From Pseudomonadota bacterium (GTDB taxonomy: Bacteria; Pseudomonadota; Alphaproteobacteria; Rhizobiales; Phreatobacteraceae): 64,000 nucleotides of DNA. The first letter of the stretch is position 1. The number at the start of each line of letters is the position of its first letter. Under the pieces are notes generated by a model. The model made no database searches. It saw nothing but the letters and a program-made list of their open reading frames with translations, and was not told the origin of the DNA. The DNA is taken from positions 62,001 to 126,000 of the forward strand of contig JAIUOO010000009.1 in NCBI GenBank assembly GCA_020161695.1, in the 5' to 3' direction. Of the stretch, positions 9,018 through 17,553 are shown one piece after another. A program made the translations under genes and the position numbers.

Positions 9018-9058
9018 GGCCTGTTGCGGCAACCTGCCGCTTTCCACCGCCATCGCGG

Positions 9059-9955
9059 TCAATTGCGCGCGGCGAGGTCAGCCGCGCCGAGCTCCGCCGA
9101 CAGGTAGAGAACCAGCAGCGCCAGCAGGATCTGCCGGCCGCAGGACCGGCGGAAAGCGTCGCCCGCCAGCACGTCGCCACGCTGCATCAGCCGCACGTGC
9201 CGGAAGCGGCAGGCGAAGGCGCCGAGCAGCATGGCTGCGACCAGCGCGGACTTGGCGATGACCACCATGCCATAGCCGGACTGATGCAGCCGCAATGGCG
9301 GGCCGGCCATGGCGAGGGCCGCCCAGACGCCGGTCGCCAGCGCCAGAACCGCGAAGACCATGGCCTGCCGCGACCAGACGAGCAGCGTCTCGGCGGCCGA
9401 GCGCGGATCGCGGCGCAGGGCGATGTTGCGCAGCGGGAACAGGCCGCCGAACCAGAAGGCCACCGCCGCCAGATGAACGGCCATGAGCGCCACGGCCTCC
9501 TGCCGCTGGCGCAGGCCGGGCACATGGCCCGACAGCGCGAGGCCAAGCGCGACGAGCACGACGCCGGCCGTCGCGATGCCGGCTCCCCAGGTCGTCCGGA
9601 CCCGCGAGAACAGCAGCAGGACCAGTCCCGCCGCCTTGATCAGCGCGGCGTCACCGAAGGCCGAGCGCAGCATCTCGCCATAGAGCGGCCAGCGGGCCGC
9701 GCCGTCCCTGATCCCCGAGAGTTCGATGGCGCGGAACGGCCAGAGCGCCGCCGAGGCGAGCACCGCGACCAGCCAGAACAGGACGAGCCAGCGCCGCGCC
9801 GCGCGGGCTTCGTCGGTCGTCAGGTGCTCGCTGAGGAAGACCAGGAACAGCGCCGTGCCGCAGGCGCCGAGTGCGCCGACGAGCGCCAGCCAGCGCACAC
9901 CCACGCCCAGCGCGCGGATCGGATCGCCCGGCCCCAGCAGCAGTTCCAGAATCAT
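9059..9955 (-). CDS. CopD-domain integral membrane protein (copper resistance/transport)
   Basis: This 298-residue protein has about eight predicted membrane helices and the CopD domain signature HLAAVAFWFGGLFPL in its middle part. CopD proteins are thought to move copper across the inner membrane, often for loading cuproenzymes. No CopC-type periplasmic partner is encoded next to it here. A PCu(A)C-like chaperone is encoded 21 kb away at 31505. Start ATG 9955. The gap to the next gene on the same strand (10079) is about 120 bases, so co-transcription with the MFS gene is possible but not shown. The precise substrate is an inference from the family. Confidence 0.8.
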   Translation of the reverse strand: MILELLLGPGDPIRALGVGVRWLALVGALGACGTALFLVFLSEHLTTDEARAARRWLVLFWLVAVLASAALWPFRAIELSGIRDGAARWPLYGEMLRSAFGDAALIKAAGLVLLLFSRVRTTWGAGIATAGVVLVALGLALSGHVPGLRQRQEAVALMAVHLAAVAFWFGGLFPLRNIALRRDPRSAAETLLVWSRQAMVFAVLALATGVWAALAMAGPPLRLHQSGYGMVVIAKSALVAAMLLGAFACRFRHVRLMQRGDVLAGDAFRRSCGRQILLALLVLYLSAELGAADLAARN

Positions 9956-10078
9956 CGCCCGTCATCCCCGAGAGCAAAGCGCCCGATAGCGGATCAGGCG
10001 TTCTGCTTCATTCTTCTTGTTTGTCGCATTTTCTTCACGCGAACCGGAATCCACTTCGCTCGAAAATGCTCCCCCTGT

Positions 10079-11278
10079 TCACATTGAGGGACGACGGAAC
10101 CTCCAGGCAAGGGCGAGCGTCGCGCCGAAGGAGACCAGCGATATCGCGAAAAGCAGCGCGAAGCCCCAGACCGGTCCGACGAGGTCGAGCACGGCGGCAT
10201 AGGCGGTGGGGGCCGTGGCGGTGACGATCAGGCCCGGCGTCGCGATGGCGGCCAGCACGCCGGCATAGCCGTGGCGGCCGAACAGGACGAGCGGCACCGC
10301 GCCCTTGACGATGGTGACAAGGCCGAGCGAGACGCCGAACAGGATGTTGAAGGCGAGGAAAGCGGGCACCGCGACGCCGCCGGCCGCGAGCGGCGCGAAG
10401 GCCAGCACCATGATGCCGGTGGAGATGTTGGCGAACAGGAACGGGTCGAGGTTCTTGCCCCAGAGGATCTCGGCGAGCCGGCCGAGGGTCTGGAACACGC
10501 CGCGGATCGAGGCGATCCACACGGCGGTCGCGGCCACCATGCCGAGGCTGACCGCGGCGGGGATGAGATGGACCGACAGCGCCGTGGTGATGAAGGAATT
10601 ACAGGCCATGGCGATGGTCAGCATCAGCACCGCGAAGGCGCGCTTTTCCGCCGGCACGAGCGGCTCGGGATCGGGCGTCGGTGCGTCGCTGCCATTGACG
10701 CCGCCGGCGACCGCCGCGCCGGGCCGGGGCAGCAGCATGTGCAGCGGCGTGCAGATGACGAGGACCGACAGCGCACAGACAAGCCAGGCGCCACGCCAGC
10801 CGATGGCCTCGTTGGCGTAGTGGCAGATCGGCCAGTAGATCGAGGAGGCGAGACCGCCGAACAGGGTCAGGATCGAGATCGGCCGGCGCGCCTTCATGCC
10901 GTAGATCTCGACCAGCGTGGCGAAGGCCGCATCGTAGAGGGTCAGCCGCGAGGCAAGCCCGAGGATGATCCACGCGGCGATGTAGAGCACGGGGCTGTCG
11001 ACCTGCGACAGCAGGCCGAGGCCGACGCCGCCGACCAGCGAGCCCAGCGTCAGCGTCACCCGCCCGCCGCGCTTCTGGATGAAGGCGGCGACCGGCCTGG
11101 AGACGATGCCGCCGACCAGCAGCGACACCGAGAAGCCGGCGAAGACGAAGGTCATGCTCCAGCCGAGCTCCTGCGCCATCGGCTTCGCGAGAACCGATAT
11201 GCCGTAGAAGATCGTCCCCCAGGAGATGATCTGGGTGAGGCCGAGGGCGGTGACGATGGCGGGAAAGGACTGAAGCAT
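10079..11278 (-). CDS. MFS transporter
   Basis: This 399-residue major facilitator superfamily carrier has roughly twelve hydrophobic segments in two halves with a polar linker near the middle (after LLPRPG). The N-terminal half has LGWSMTFVFAGFSVSLLVGG and the loop RPVAAFIQKRGGRVTL, the equivalent of the family's helix 2-3 Asp/Arg motif. It resembles the monocarboxylate/oxalate-like branch, but the substrate cannot be assigned. The neighbours (CopD-like protein, histidine phosphatase) give no clue. Start ATG 11278; about 100 bases separate it from the phosphatase gene upstream on the same strand. Confidence 0.85.
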   Translation of the reverse strand: MLQSFPAIVTALGLTQIISWGTIFYGISVLAKPMAQELGWSMTFVFAGFSVSLLVGGIVSRPVAAFIQKRGGRVTLTLGSLVGGVGLGLLSQVDSPVLYIAAWIILGLASRLTLYDAAFATLVEIYGMKARRPISILTLFGGLASSIYWPICHYANEAIGWRGAWLVCALSVLVICTPLHMLLPRPGAAVAGGVNGSDAPTPDPEPLVPAEKRAFAVLMLTIAMACNSFITTALSVHLIPAAVSLGMVAATAVWIASIRGVFQTLGRLAEILWGKNLDPFLFANISTGIMVLAFAPLAAGGVAVPAFLAFNILFGVSLGLVTIVKGAVPLVLFGRHGYAGVLAAIATPGLIVTATAPTAYAAVLDLVGPVWGFALLFAISLVSFGATLALAWRFRRPSM

Positions 11279-11377
11279 GAAAGGCTGATCCGGACTCAGC
11301 GGGCTGATAGGTATAATAATCTAGACGAATCGGCAATCGGCCGTTCCGCCGATCTTCCCTGCGCCGCGAGCGGGGTT

Positions 11378-12025
11378 TCAGCAGCCATGGAAGCCGGCGC
11401 CGGGGATCGGCGCGAACATGACGATGCCGAGCACGCGCGGCGGGGTCGCCGGCTCCAGGACGATGGCGCCGCCCTCCGGGAGCGCGCGGCCGCCGACCGC
11501 ATCGCCCAGAACCATGATGGCCGGCGTGCGGTGGCCGACGAGCACGCGGTTCGTGCCGGCGGCGACCGGCGCGGACAGCAGCCGCCGGTGCTCGCCGAGA
11601 ACCCAGTCGAGCCGGCTTCCCGAGAAGTCGTCGGCGGTCAGCGCGTCGGTGATGCGGACGCGGTCGCCGCCGAATGCCTCCGTGGCCGTGTCGGCGGCGC
11701 GGAAGACCGGACCGGCCAGAACCGGCCACTCCACCGGCACGCCGAGTTCAGCCATGGCCGCGCCGATGCGGCGGGACTGCGCGCGGCCCGCCTCCGATAT
11801 GTTGCGCTGGCCGTCGCGGTCGCCGACCCTGAAGGAGCGGTCGCAGGGCATGCCGGTCGTGTCGGCATGGCGAAAGAACATGACGAGCCCGCCGCGCCGC
11901 AGGCCGTCGAGCAGCGGCCGCGCCTCCGCCGATGAGGCGGCGACGGGCACCAGTTCGCGCGCCGGGGCCGGGCCGGCCGCGACCGCGAGCAAGGCGAACG
12001 CCCAGCCGATCCACCCCGTCCGCAT
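11378..12025 (-). CDS. Exported histidine phosphatase family protein
   Basis: This 215-residue protein has a hydrophobic N-terminal signal (cleavage near residue 22) and a histidine phosphatase core. The phosphorylated His lies in FFRHADT (His53; the family RHG becomes RHA), and the second catalytic His is His165 in VLVGHRTPA. It is similar in size to exported phosphoglycerate-mutase-like proteins of rhizobia. Its substrate is unknown; a periplasmic phosphomonoester or phosphorylated small molecule is the family expectation. The gene is divergent from the Bug receptor gene, with a 198-base gap in which I see no clear regulatory element. Confidence 0.78.
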   Translation of the reverse strand: MRTGWIGWAFALLAVAAGPAPARELVPVAASSAEARPLLDGLRRGGLVMFFRHADTTGMPCDRSFRVGDRDGQRNISEAGRAQSRRIGAAMAELGVPVEWPVLAGPVFRAADTATEAFGGDRVRITDALTADDFSGSRLDWVLGEHRRLLSAPVAAGTNRVLVGHRTPAIMVLGDAVGGRALPEGGAIVLEPATPPRVLGIVMFAPIPGAGFHGC

Positions 12026-12223
12026 GTCGCCCCCTTATCCCCCTTATCCGCCGCGCGCGGAGGAAGTTCCGACAGCGGCCCATGCGGCGCAAGCACCGGG
12101 TATCGGGGTCCGCACGCATGACGGCGCGACCGCGCGCCGCCTTGGCCTGCGACACGCCAACCGATAAACACGCTGCCGACACCGGACGCATGACGACGCC
12201 CGGACCGCCGAGGGGAAATCGCA

Positions 12224-13228
12224 ATGCCGCGCACGACGCCGACACGCAGGGTCATCAATCTCTGGGCCGCAGCAGCGCTGACGGGCGCGGCGGCCGTCGC
12301 CGGCATGGCGGGCCGCGCCGAGGCGCAGGCGCCCTACCCGAACCGGCCCATCCGCGCCATCGTCCCCTTCGCGGCCGGCAGCGCCACGGACATCGTCGCG
12401 CGCACCTTCGGCGACCAGATCTCCAAGACGCTCGGCCAGTCCATTGTCATCGAGAACCGCCCGGGCGCCAACGGCATGATCGGCGCCAATGCGGTCGCGA
12501 AGGCCGATGCCGACGGCTACACGATCCTGATCGGTACGAACTCGACCAATGCGGCGGCGCCGGCGCTCTACAACAACGTGCCGTTTGACATGCACAAGGA
12601 CTTCCAGGCGGTGTCCTTCCTGTGCTCCGTGCCGCTCATCGTGGCGGTTTCCAACGAGACGCCGGCGCGCACGCTGCGCGAGCTCATCGACCTCGCCAAA
12701 ACCCGGACGGACCTCACCTTCGCCTCGGCCTCCGCCTCGCAGCGCGTTTCAACCGAAATGCTGCTGACGATGACCGGCATGAAGATGACCCACGTCTTCT
12801 ACCGGCAGGGGCCGGCGGCCATGCAGGACCTGATCGCCAACCGCGTCACCCTGTTCACCGCCGATCTCGGCGTGATGCTGCCGCAGGTGCGCGCCAACAC
12901 GGTGCGGGCGCTCGCGGTAACGTCGCAGGCGCGCTCGCCGCAGATGCCGGACCTGCCGACCGTCGACGAGGCTGCCGGCACCAGGGGCTACGAGCTCATC
13001 GCCTGGTTCGGCATGTTCGTGCCGGCCGGCACGCCGCCGGACGCCGTGCAGAAGCTGAACGCCGCCGTGCGGCAGGCGGCGGTGGCTCCCGAACTGGTGC
13101 GTGCCCTGTCGGAGAATCTCGGCATGCAGATCGCGCCGTCCTCGCCCGACGAGCTGACCCAGCGCGTGCGCGTCGAGGCCGACAAGTGGGCCGAGGCGGT
13201 GCGCGTCGCGGGCATCGAGAAGCAATGA
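12224..13228 (+). CDS. Bug-family periplasmic receptor (tripartite tricarboxylate transporter type)
   Basis: This 334-residue solute receptor has an N-terminal export signal ending near AEAQ (residue 35) and the Bug signature YPNRPIRAIVPFAAGSATD, then VIENRPGANGMIGANAVAKA. Bug proteins bind carboxylates and related small organic molecules for TctAB-type transporters or for signalling. No TctA/TctB genes are nearby, so it is an orphan, which is common in bacteria that carry many Bug genes. The Shine-Dalgarno AGGGGAAA precedes ATG 12224. Its stop overlaps the GNAT start by four bases (ATGA). Confidence 0.9.
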   Translation: MPRTTPTRRVINLWAAAALTGAAAVAGMAGRAEAQAPYPNRPIRAIVPFAAGSATDIVARTFGDQISKTLGQSIVIENRPGANGMIGANAVAKADADGYTILIGTNSTNAAAPALYNNVPFDMHKDFQAVSFLCSVPLIVAVSNETPARTLRELIDLAKTRTDLTFASASASQRVSTEMLLTMTGMKMTHVFYRQGPAAMQDLIANRVTLFTADLGVMLPQVRANTVRALAVTSQARSPQMPDLPTVDEAAGTRGYELIAWFGMFVPAGTPPDAVQKLNAAVRQAAVAPELVRALSENLGMQIAPSSPDELTQRVRVEADKWAEAVRVAGIEKQ

Positions 13229-13638
13229 TCCGCATCGCGACCAGAGCCGATCTGCCGCGCATCTCCGAAATCCGCATGGCGGTGACGGAGAACGTGCTGT
13301 CGCGGCCGGAAAAGATCACCGCCGCGGTTGAGTATTTGATCGACCGCGACGGCTTCTGGGTCTTCGAGGAGGCCGGGGCGATTCTCGGCTTTTCCTCGGC
13401 CGACCCGCGCGACGGCTCGATCTTCGCGCTGTTCATCGATCCGGCTCACGAGGGACGCGGCATCGGCCAGGCGCTGCTCGCCGCTGCCTGCGCCTCGCTT
13501 GCCCGGGATGGCCATACAGCGGTGTGCCTGTCCACGGACGAAGGCACCCGCGCCGAGCGGTTCTACCGCCGCAACGGCTGGACCGATGTCGGGCGCACCG
13601 ACAGCGGCGAAGTCATCTTCCAGAAGCCGATCGGCTGA
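13225..13638 (+). CDS. GNAT family N-acetyltransferase
   Basis: This 137-residue protein has the acetyl-CoA-binding GNAT core: ALFIDPAHEGRGIGQALL contains the pyrophosphate-binding R/Q-x-x-G-x-G/A loop (RGIGQA), and RFYRRNGW marks the C-terminal strand. The start at 13225 overlaps the Bug gene stop as ATGA, so the two are translationally coupled; the frame stays open upstream but is then only an overlap of the Bug gene. The acetyl acceptor is unknown. Its coupling to a Bug receptor may be accidental. Confidence 0.82.
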   Translation: MIRIATRADLPRISEIRMAVTENVLSRPEKITAAVEYLIDRDGFWVFEEAGAILGFSSADPRDGSIFALFIDPAHEGRGIGQALLAAACASLARDGHTAVCLSTDEGTRAERFYRRNGWTDVGRTDSGEVIFQKPIG

Positions 13639-13687
13639 TCGTGCCCGGCGACTGGCGGCCTGTCCGGCATAGGGCTATCGTCGGCGC

Positions 13688-14395
13688 ATGAGCCGTCACG
13701 CGGACGATCTCGCCCACGCCATCACGCCCGAGGTCGTGCTGAAGGCCTATGCCTGCGGCATCTTCCCCATGGCCGAGAGCGCCGACGATCCCGGCCTCTA
13801 CTGGGTCGAGCCGGAACATCGCGGCCTGATCCCGCTGGATGGGCTGCAGGTGTCGTCCCGGCTTGCGCGCACCGTGCGCTCCAGCCGCTTCGACATCCGC
13901 ATCGACCATGATTTCGAGGCGGTGATCGACGCCTGCGCGGCGCCAGCGGAGGGTCGCGGCACGACCTGGATCAACGCCCGCATCCGCGGCCTCTACGGGG
14001 CGCTGTTCCGGGTGGGCCATTGCCACACGGTGGAAGCCTGGCGCGACGGCCGGCTGGTCGGCGGGCTCTATGGCGTCAGCCTTGGGGCGGCCTTCTTCGG
14101 CGAGAGCATGTTCCACCGCGAGAGCGACGCTTCCAAGGTGGCGCTGGTCCATCTGGTGGCACGGCTCATCAAGGACGGCTTCCAGCTGCTCGACACCCAG
14201 TTCGTCACCGATCACCTGCGCTCGCTCGGCGCGATCGAGGTGCCGCGTGCCCGCTACCAGCGCCTTCTCGAAGCGGCGGTGACGCAGCGGGCGGAATGGC
14301 GTGCGGAGCCGCTGGACGCGCAAGCGGCCCTGGCGCTGATCTCGGCGCGAGAGGACGCAGATCGATCTATTGCTGCACCGTCACGACATGGGTGA
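13688..14395 (+). CDS. aat: Leucyl/phenylalanyl-tRNA-protein transferase
   Basis: Aat transfers Leu or Phe from charged tRNA to the N-terminal Arg or Lys of proteins, marking them for ClpS/ClpAP (N-degron pathway). The 235-residue product shows the family landmarks: [12 protein letters not shown] near the N-terminus, [30 protein letters not shown] with the conserved FFGESMF segment, and [17 protein letters not shown]. Its last 29 bases overlap the end of a gene on the other strand. In many rhizobia aat lies next to the DUF2155/ndufa12 pair; here those are 16 kb away, so the order has been rearranged. Confidence 0.95.
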   Translation: MSRHADDLAHAITPEVVLKAYACGIFPMAESADDPGLYWVEPEHRGLIPLDGLQVSSRLARTVRSSRFDIRIDHDFEAVIDACAAPAEGRGTTWINARIRGLYGALFRVGHCHTVEAWRDGRLVGGLYGVSLGAAFFGESMFHRESDASKVALVHLVARLIKDGFQLLDTQFVTDHLRSLGAIEVPRARYQRLLEAAVTQRAEWRAEPLDAQAALALISAREDADRSIAAPSRHG

Positions 14396-14747
14396 TGGTC
14401 GAGCACCCCGACCCCGATTGCCCCCGCGCGCAGACCCGGACGACGAAACGGTCGGAGCGGGTACCGGCGCGCGCCGTGTATCTCAGGTTCGACGGTCCCG
14501 TGACCTGCACGGTCCCTGCCGATGGTGGAGAGACCAGCTGGGTTCCGGTGAAGGTCATCTGGCGGGTCTGGAAGTTCCGGATGCAGCTGCCGGTGCGCGG
14601 CACGATCATGTCATGCGTCACGCTGTCGTTCTGTGCCGGAAAATAGCGGTTGCCGCGAATGGTGCAGGGTGCAACCTGAGCGGAAGCCTGTTCCGCCGCG
14701 CCGACAAGCGCGGCCAATCCGATCAGCATCGACACGGCAGTTCGCAT
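14367..14747 (-). CDS. Small secreted Cys-containing protein of unknown function
   Basis: The 126-residue product begins with a clear signal peptide ([20 protein letters not shown], cleavage near ASAQ) and a mature part of about 100 residues containing four cysteines (in [24 protein letters not shown] and GSGCSTIT) and a beta-rich, Ser/Thr/Gly pattern that suggests a small disulfide-bonded periplasmic domain. I chose the ATG at 14747, not a start further upstream, because it is preceded by AGGAGA and followed at once by the signal peptide. It overlaps aat tail to tail by 29 bases. I do not recognise a family; conserved hypothetical proteins of this type occur in rhizobia. Confidence 0.72.
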   Translation of the reverse strand: MRTAVSMLIGLAALVGAAEQASAQVAPCTIRGNRYFPAQNDSVTHDMIVPRTGSCIRNFQTRQMTFTGTQLVSPPSAGTVQVTGPSNLRYTARAGTRSDRFVVRVCARGQSGSGCSTITHVVTVQQ

Positions 14748-14820
14748 GGCACGTCTCCTGTTCCATGACGGCAGGCGGACCAGCATCGTGATACCGCCGC
14801 GACTGGTAAAGTCAGGGAAA

Positions 14821-15318
14821 ATGCGAGTGCAGCCAAACTCTTCGCCAACCGTGCGTCCTGCCATCGACGCCGATGGACCCGCGATCAAGGCGCTGATCGC
14901 CGGAACGTTCTCGGAATATCCGGGCTGCCTGTTCGTGGATGCCGAATTTCCGGAGCTCGCCGCGCCGGCCAGCCACTATGCCGGCCAGGGCTGCAGCCTG
15001 ATGGTTGCCGAGCGCGACGGCAAGGTCATCGGCTCGCTCGCAGTGGTGATGACCGAGGTCGCGGGTCTCGCGGAGCTGTTCAAGGTCTATGTCGCCGCCG
15101 ACGCGCGCGGCTCGGGGCTGGCGCAAAGGCTGTTCGAGGCCGGGCTTTCCCACGCGAAGGCCCGCGACGCGAACGCCATGATCCTGTGGACCGACACCCG
15201 TTTCGAGCGGGGCCATGCCTTCTACGAAAAGCTCGGCTTCCGACGCGAACCGGTGATGCGTTATCTCGCCGACGAAAGCGCCAGCTGGGAATATTGCTTC
15301 CGCATGCCGCTCGCCTGA
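14821..15318 (+). CDS. GNAT family N-acetyltransferase
   Basis: This 165-residue acetyltransferase has the GNAT motif A in ELFKVYVAADARGSGLAQRL (RGSGLA is the acetyl-CoA loop) and GHAFYEKLGFRREPVMRYL at the C-terminus. Start ATG 14821 follows CAGGGAAA; the longer open frame from 14746 would run back over the start region of the divergent secreted-protein gene, so the short form is preferred. It is unrelated at first sight to the GNAT encoded at 13225. The substrate is unknown. The branched-chain amino acid exporter genes follow 90 bases downstream on the same strand. Confidence 0.82.
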   Translation: MRVQPNSSPTVRPAIDADGPAIKALIAGTFSEYPGCLFVDAEFPELAAPASHYAGQGCSLMVAERDGKVIGSLAVVMTEVAGLAELFKVYVAADARGSGLAQRLFEAGLSHAKARDANAMILWTDTRFERGHAFYEKLGFRREPVMRYLADESASWEYCFRMPLA

Positions 15319-15408
15319 CCCTTGCGACGGTGACCTTTGCAGGGCCGGCGCGGCGGACCTGCGCCGCATGCGCTGGACGGCGCGACGGGCGGCGGGCAAA
15401 GCGTAGAT

Positions 15409-16134
15409 ATGCCGCCGTCCTCCACGGATTCCCGCAAACCAGCGCCGGTCACGCTTGCCGGCATGATCGAGGGCGCGCGCCTCTGCGTGCCGCTCCTGCC
15501 GGGCATCCTCATCTTCGCCGCCGCGCTGGGCGCGGCCTCCGCCGAGAAGGGCCTGACGCTCAGCGAGGCGACGCTGATGAGCTTCGCCGTTTATGCGGGA
15601 GCTTCGCAGCTTCTGGCCCTCCAGCTCTGGCCGCAGACCTTCACGCCCGCTGCCATCGCCGCCATCGTGGTGGTGACCATGGCGGTCAACCTGCGCTTCC
15701 TGCTGATGGCGGCCTCATTGCACCCCTGGCTGTCGCGGGCGCCATCCGGCCCGGTCCATCTCGGCCTTGCCTGCCTGACCGACGCGAACTTCATCGTCGG
15801 CTCGCGCTATCACGCCAATGGCGGCGAGGACGCCGGCGTGTTCGTCGGCGCGGGCCTGTTCATGTGGGTGATCTGGACGCTGGCGACCGTGCCCGGCCAC
15901 CTGCTCGGCTATCTCCTGACCGATCCGCGGCTGCTCGCCGTCGACATGATCCTGCCGCTGACCTTCACAGCCATGGCGGTCGGCCTGTTCCGCGTGCGCC
16001 GGGACCGGCTGGTCTGGCCGATCGCGGCGGTCTGCGCCTTCGCGGCCGAGCGGCTGATCAGCGGCTACTGGTTCATCATCGTCGGCGCGATCGCCGGCTC
16101 TCTGGCAGCGGGGTTCCTGCGTGACCGCCGCTAG
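15409..16134 (+). CDS. azlC: AzlC-family branched-chain amino acid exporter, large subunit
   Basis: This 241-residue membrane protein of the AzlC/LIV-E family exports branched-chain amino acids (and azaleucine) together with AzlD. It shows the family stretches SFAVYAGASQLLALQL, VVVTMAVNLRFLLMAASLHP and CLTDANFIVGSRY, with about seven membrane helices. The ATG at 15409 gives the usual N-terminus; the frame is open for 24 more codons upstream but without hydrophobic or conserved sequence. Its 3' end overlaps azlD by 14 bases, as expected for subunits made in fixed ratio. Confidence 0.9.
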   Translation: MPPSSTDSRKPAPVTLAGMIEGARLCVPLLPGILIFAAALGAASAEKGLTLSEATLMSFAVYAGASQLLALQLWPQTFTPAAIAAIVVVTMAVNLRFLLMAASLHPWLSRAPSGPVHLGLACLTDANFIVGSRYHANGGEDAGVFVGAGLFMWVIWTLATVPGHLLGYLLTDPRLLAVDMILPLTFTAMAVGLFRVRRDRLVWPIAAVCAFAAERLISGYWFIIVGAIAGSLAAGFLRDRR

Positions 16135-16432
16135 CTGGGCCGGGCCCATTGCCGCGATCCTCGCCATGGCGGCGGCGACCTATCTGGTCCGCTTCGCCGG
16201 CTACTGGATCATGAGCCAGGTGCCGCTGACGCCCTTCGTGCGCGCCGCGCTCGAGGCCCTGCCCGGCGCGATCATCGTCTCGACTGTGGTGCCTCTGGCG
16301 ATGCGCGAGGGGATCGACGCCTGGCTCGGCATCGCGGCGGCTGCCGCGGCGATGATCTTCATCCGCAAGGATGTCGCGGCGCTCGGCCTCGGCGTCGCGG
16401 CGGTGATCGCCACGCGGCAACTGGGGTTCTAG
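16121..16432 (+). CDS. azlD: AzlD-family branched-chain amino acid exporter, small subunit
   Basis: This 103-residue hydrophobic protein has about four membrane helices and is the small partner of AzlC. TYLVRFAGYWIMSQVPLTP and ALPGAIIVSTVVPLA match the AzlD pattern. It starts with GTG at 16121, inside the end of azlC (14-base overlap in another frame). The gene ends just before palindromic repeat copy 2, which separates it from the convergent hisG. Confidence 0.88.
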   Translation: MTAASWAGPIAAILAMAAATYLVRFAGYWIMSQVPLTPFVRAALEALPGAIIVSTVVPLAMREGIDAWLGIAAAAAAMIFIRKDVAALGLGVAAVIATRQLGF

Positions 16433-16459
16433 AGGCTGTTGGAAGGCCGCCCTTCACCA

Positions 16460-16551
16460 CGTCATGCCCGGCCTTGTGCCGGGCATCCACGTCTTCTCTT
16501 TTCAAGGACGTGTTCAAGTCGTGGATGGCCGGGACAAGCCCGGCCATGACG
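16460..16551 (-). repeat. REP-like palindromic repeat, copy 2 (convergent junction, inverted)
   Basis: This 92-base element has the same two palindromic halves as copies 1 and 3 but in the opposite orientation: GTCATGCCCGGCCTTGTGCC comes first and GATGGCCGGGACAAGCCCGG then CCATGACG second, separated by the same kind of spacer (TTCAAGGACGTGTTCAAGTC). It lies between the convergent azlD and hisG genes and could terminate transcription from both sides. Confidence 0.8.
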
Positions 16552-16578
16552 AATAGGTCACGACTTTAAAGCGGCCGC

Positions 16579-17553
16579 TCAGGATCGGGCTAGCGACGCC
16601 GCGAGGCGCTCGTAGAGCGGATTGTCCTTGCCGAAGACGTAGTCGAGTTCCATCACCGAGACGGTCTCCGCGCCCTTTTCGCGCAGGAAGCGCGAGAGGG
16701 CGAAGATCGCCTTGGGTGGGCAGTGCAGCGTCAGCATGCCCGACGAGGTCGGGCCGCCGAACGGCGTCTCGACGCCGAACCGCTCGCGCGCCTCGGCCAG
16801 CACCCCGTCATCCGCCGCGCGGAAGCGGGTGCGGACCTCCTTGACCTTGCGCGCACGCGCCTCGGAGGCAATGCGGTCCAGCATGTCGGCGGCGCTCGCC
16901 AGCGCGCGGTCGCTCCACTGGGCGGTGCGCGAGGCGACGAGATGCGCCTCCGACTTCATGATCACGCCGTCGTCCAGCACTTTCAGCGCGTTGGCGGCGA
17001 GCGTCGCGCCGGTGGTCGTGATGTCGACGATCAGTTCGGCAGCCCCGGCGGCAGGCGCGCCTTCGGTGGCGCCCGCCGATTCAACGATACGGTAATCGGC
17101 GATGCCGTGCCGGTCGAAGAACGAGCGGGTGAGATTCAGGTATTTCGTGGCGACGCGCATGCGCGTGCGGTGGCGCGCGCGGTACTGGCTCGCGACGTCG
17201 TCGAGATCGGCCATGGTGCGGACGTCGATCCAGGCCTGCGGCACGGCGACCACGACATCGGCGCGCGAGAAACCGAGGGGCGTCAGCGAGACCAGCCGGT
17301 CCTCGGGTTCCGGCGTCGCCTCGTGCATGAGGTCGAGACCGGTGAGGCCGAGATGGACATTGCCGGCGACGAGTTCGCGGGCGATGTCGGAGGCCGACAG
17401 GAAGGCGACCTCGACATGGTCGAGGCCGGGAATGGTGCCGCGATAGTCGCGCACGCCGCGCCCCTGCACCGGCTTCAGGCCGGAACGGTCGAGGAAGCCC
17501 TGCGCGGCCTCGAGAATACGGCCCTTGGAGGGAATGGCGAAGACCAGTGTCAT
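16579..17553 (-). CDS. hisG: ATP phosphoribosyltransferase, catalytic subunit (long form)
   Basis: HisG condenses ATP and PRPP in the first step of histidine biosynthesis. The 324-residue product has the catalytic domains (N-terminal [16 protein letters not shown], the PRPP loop segment [16 protein letters not shown]) and, after about residue 225, a C-terminal region ending in [20 protein letters not shown], which resembles the regulatory third domain of long-form HisG. Short-form HisG, the usual partner of HisZ, is only about 200-230 residues, so this is a long form made together with HisZ; the two genes overlap by four bases. As I recall, Bradyrhizobium and Caulobacter relatives have the same arrangement. 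Confidence 0.95.
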   Translation of the reverse strand: MTLVFAIPSKGRILEAAQGFLDRSGLKPVQGRGVRDYRGTIPGLDHVEVAFLSASDIARELVAGNVHLGLTGLDLMHEATPEPEDRLVSLTPLGFSRADVVVAVPQAWIDVRTMADLDDVASQYRARHRTRMRVATKYLNLTRSFFDRHGIADYRIVESAGATEGAPAAGAAELIVDITTTGATLAANALKVLDDGVIMKSEAHLVASRTAQWSDRALASAADMLDRIASEARARKVKEVRTRFRAADDGVLAEARERFGVETPFGGPTSSGMLTLHCPPKAIFALSRFLREKGAETVSVMELDYVFGKDNPLYERLAASLARS

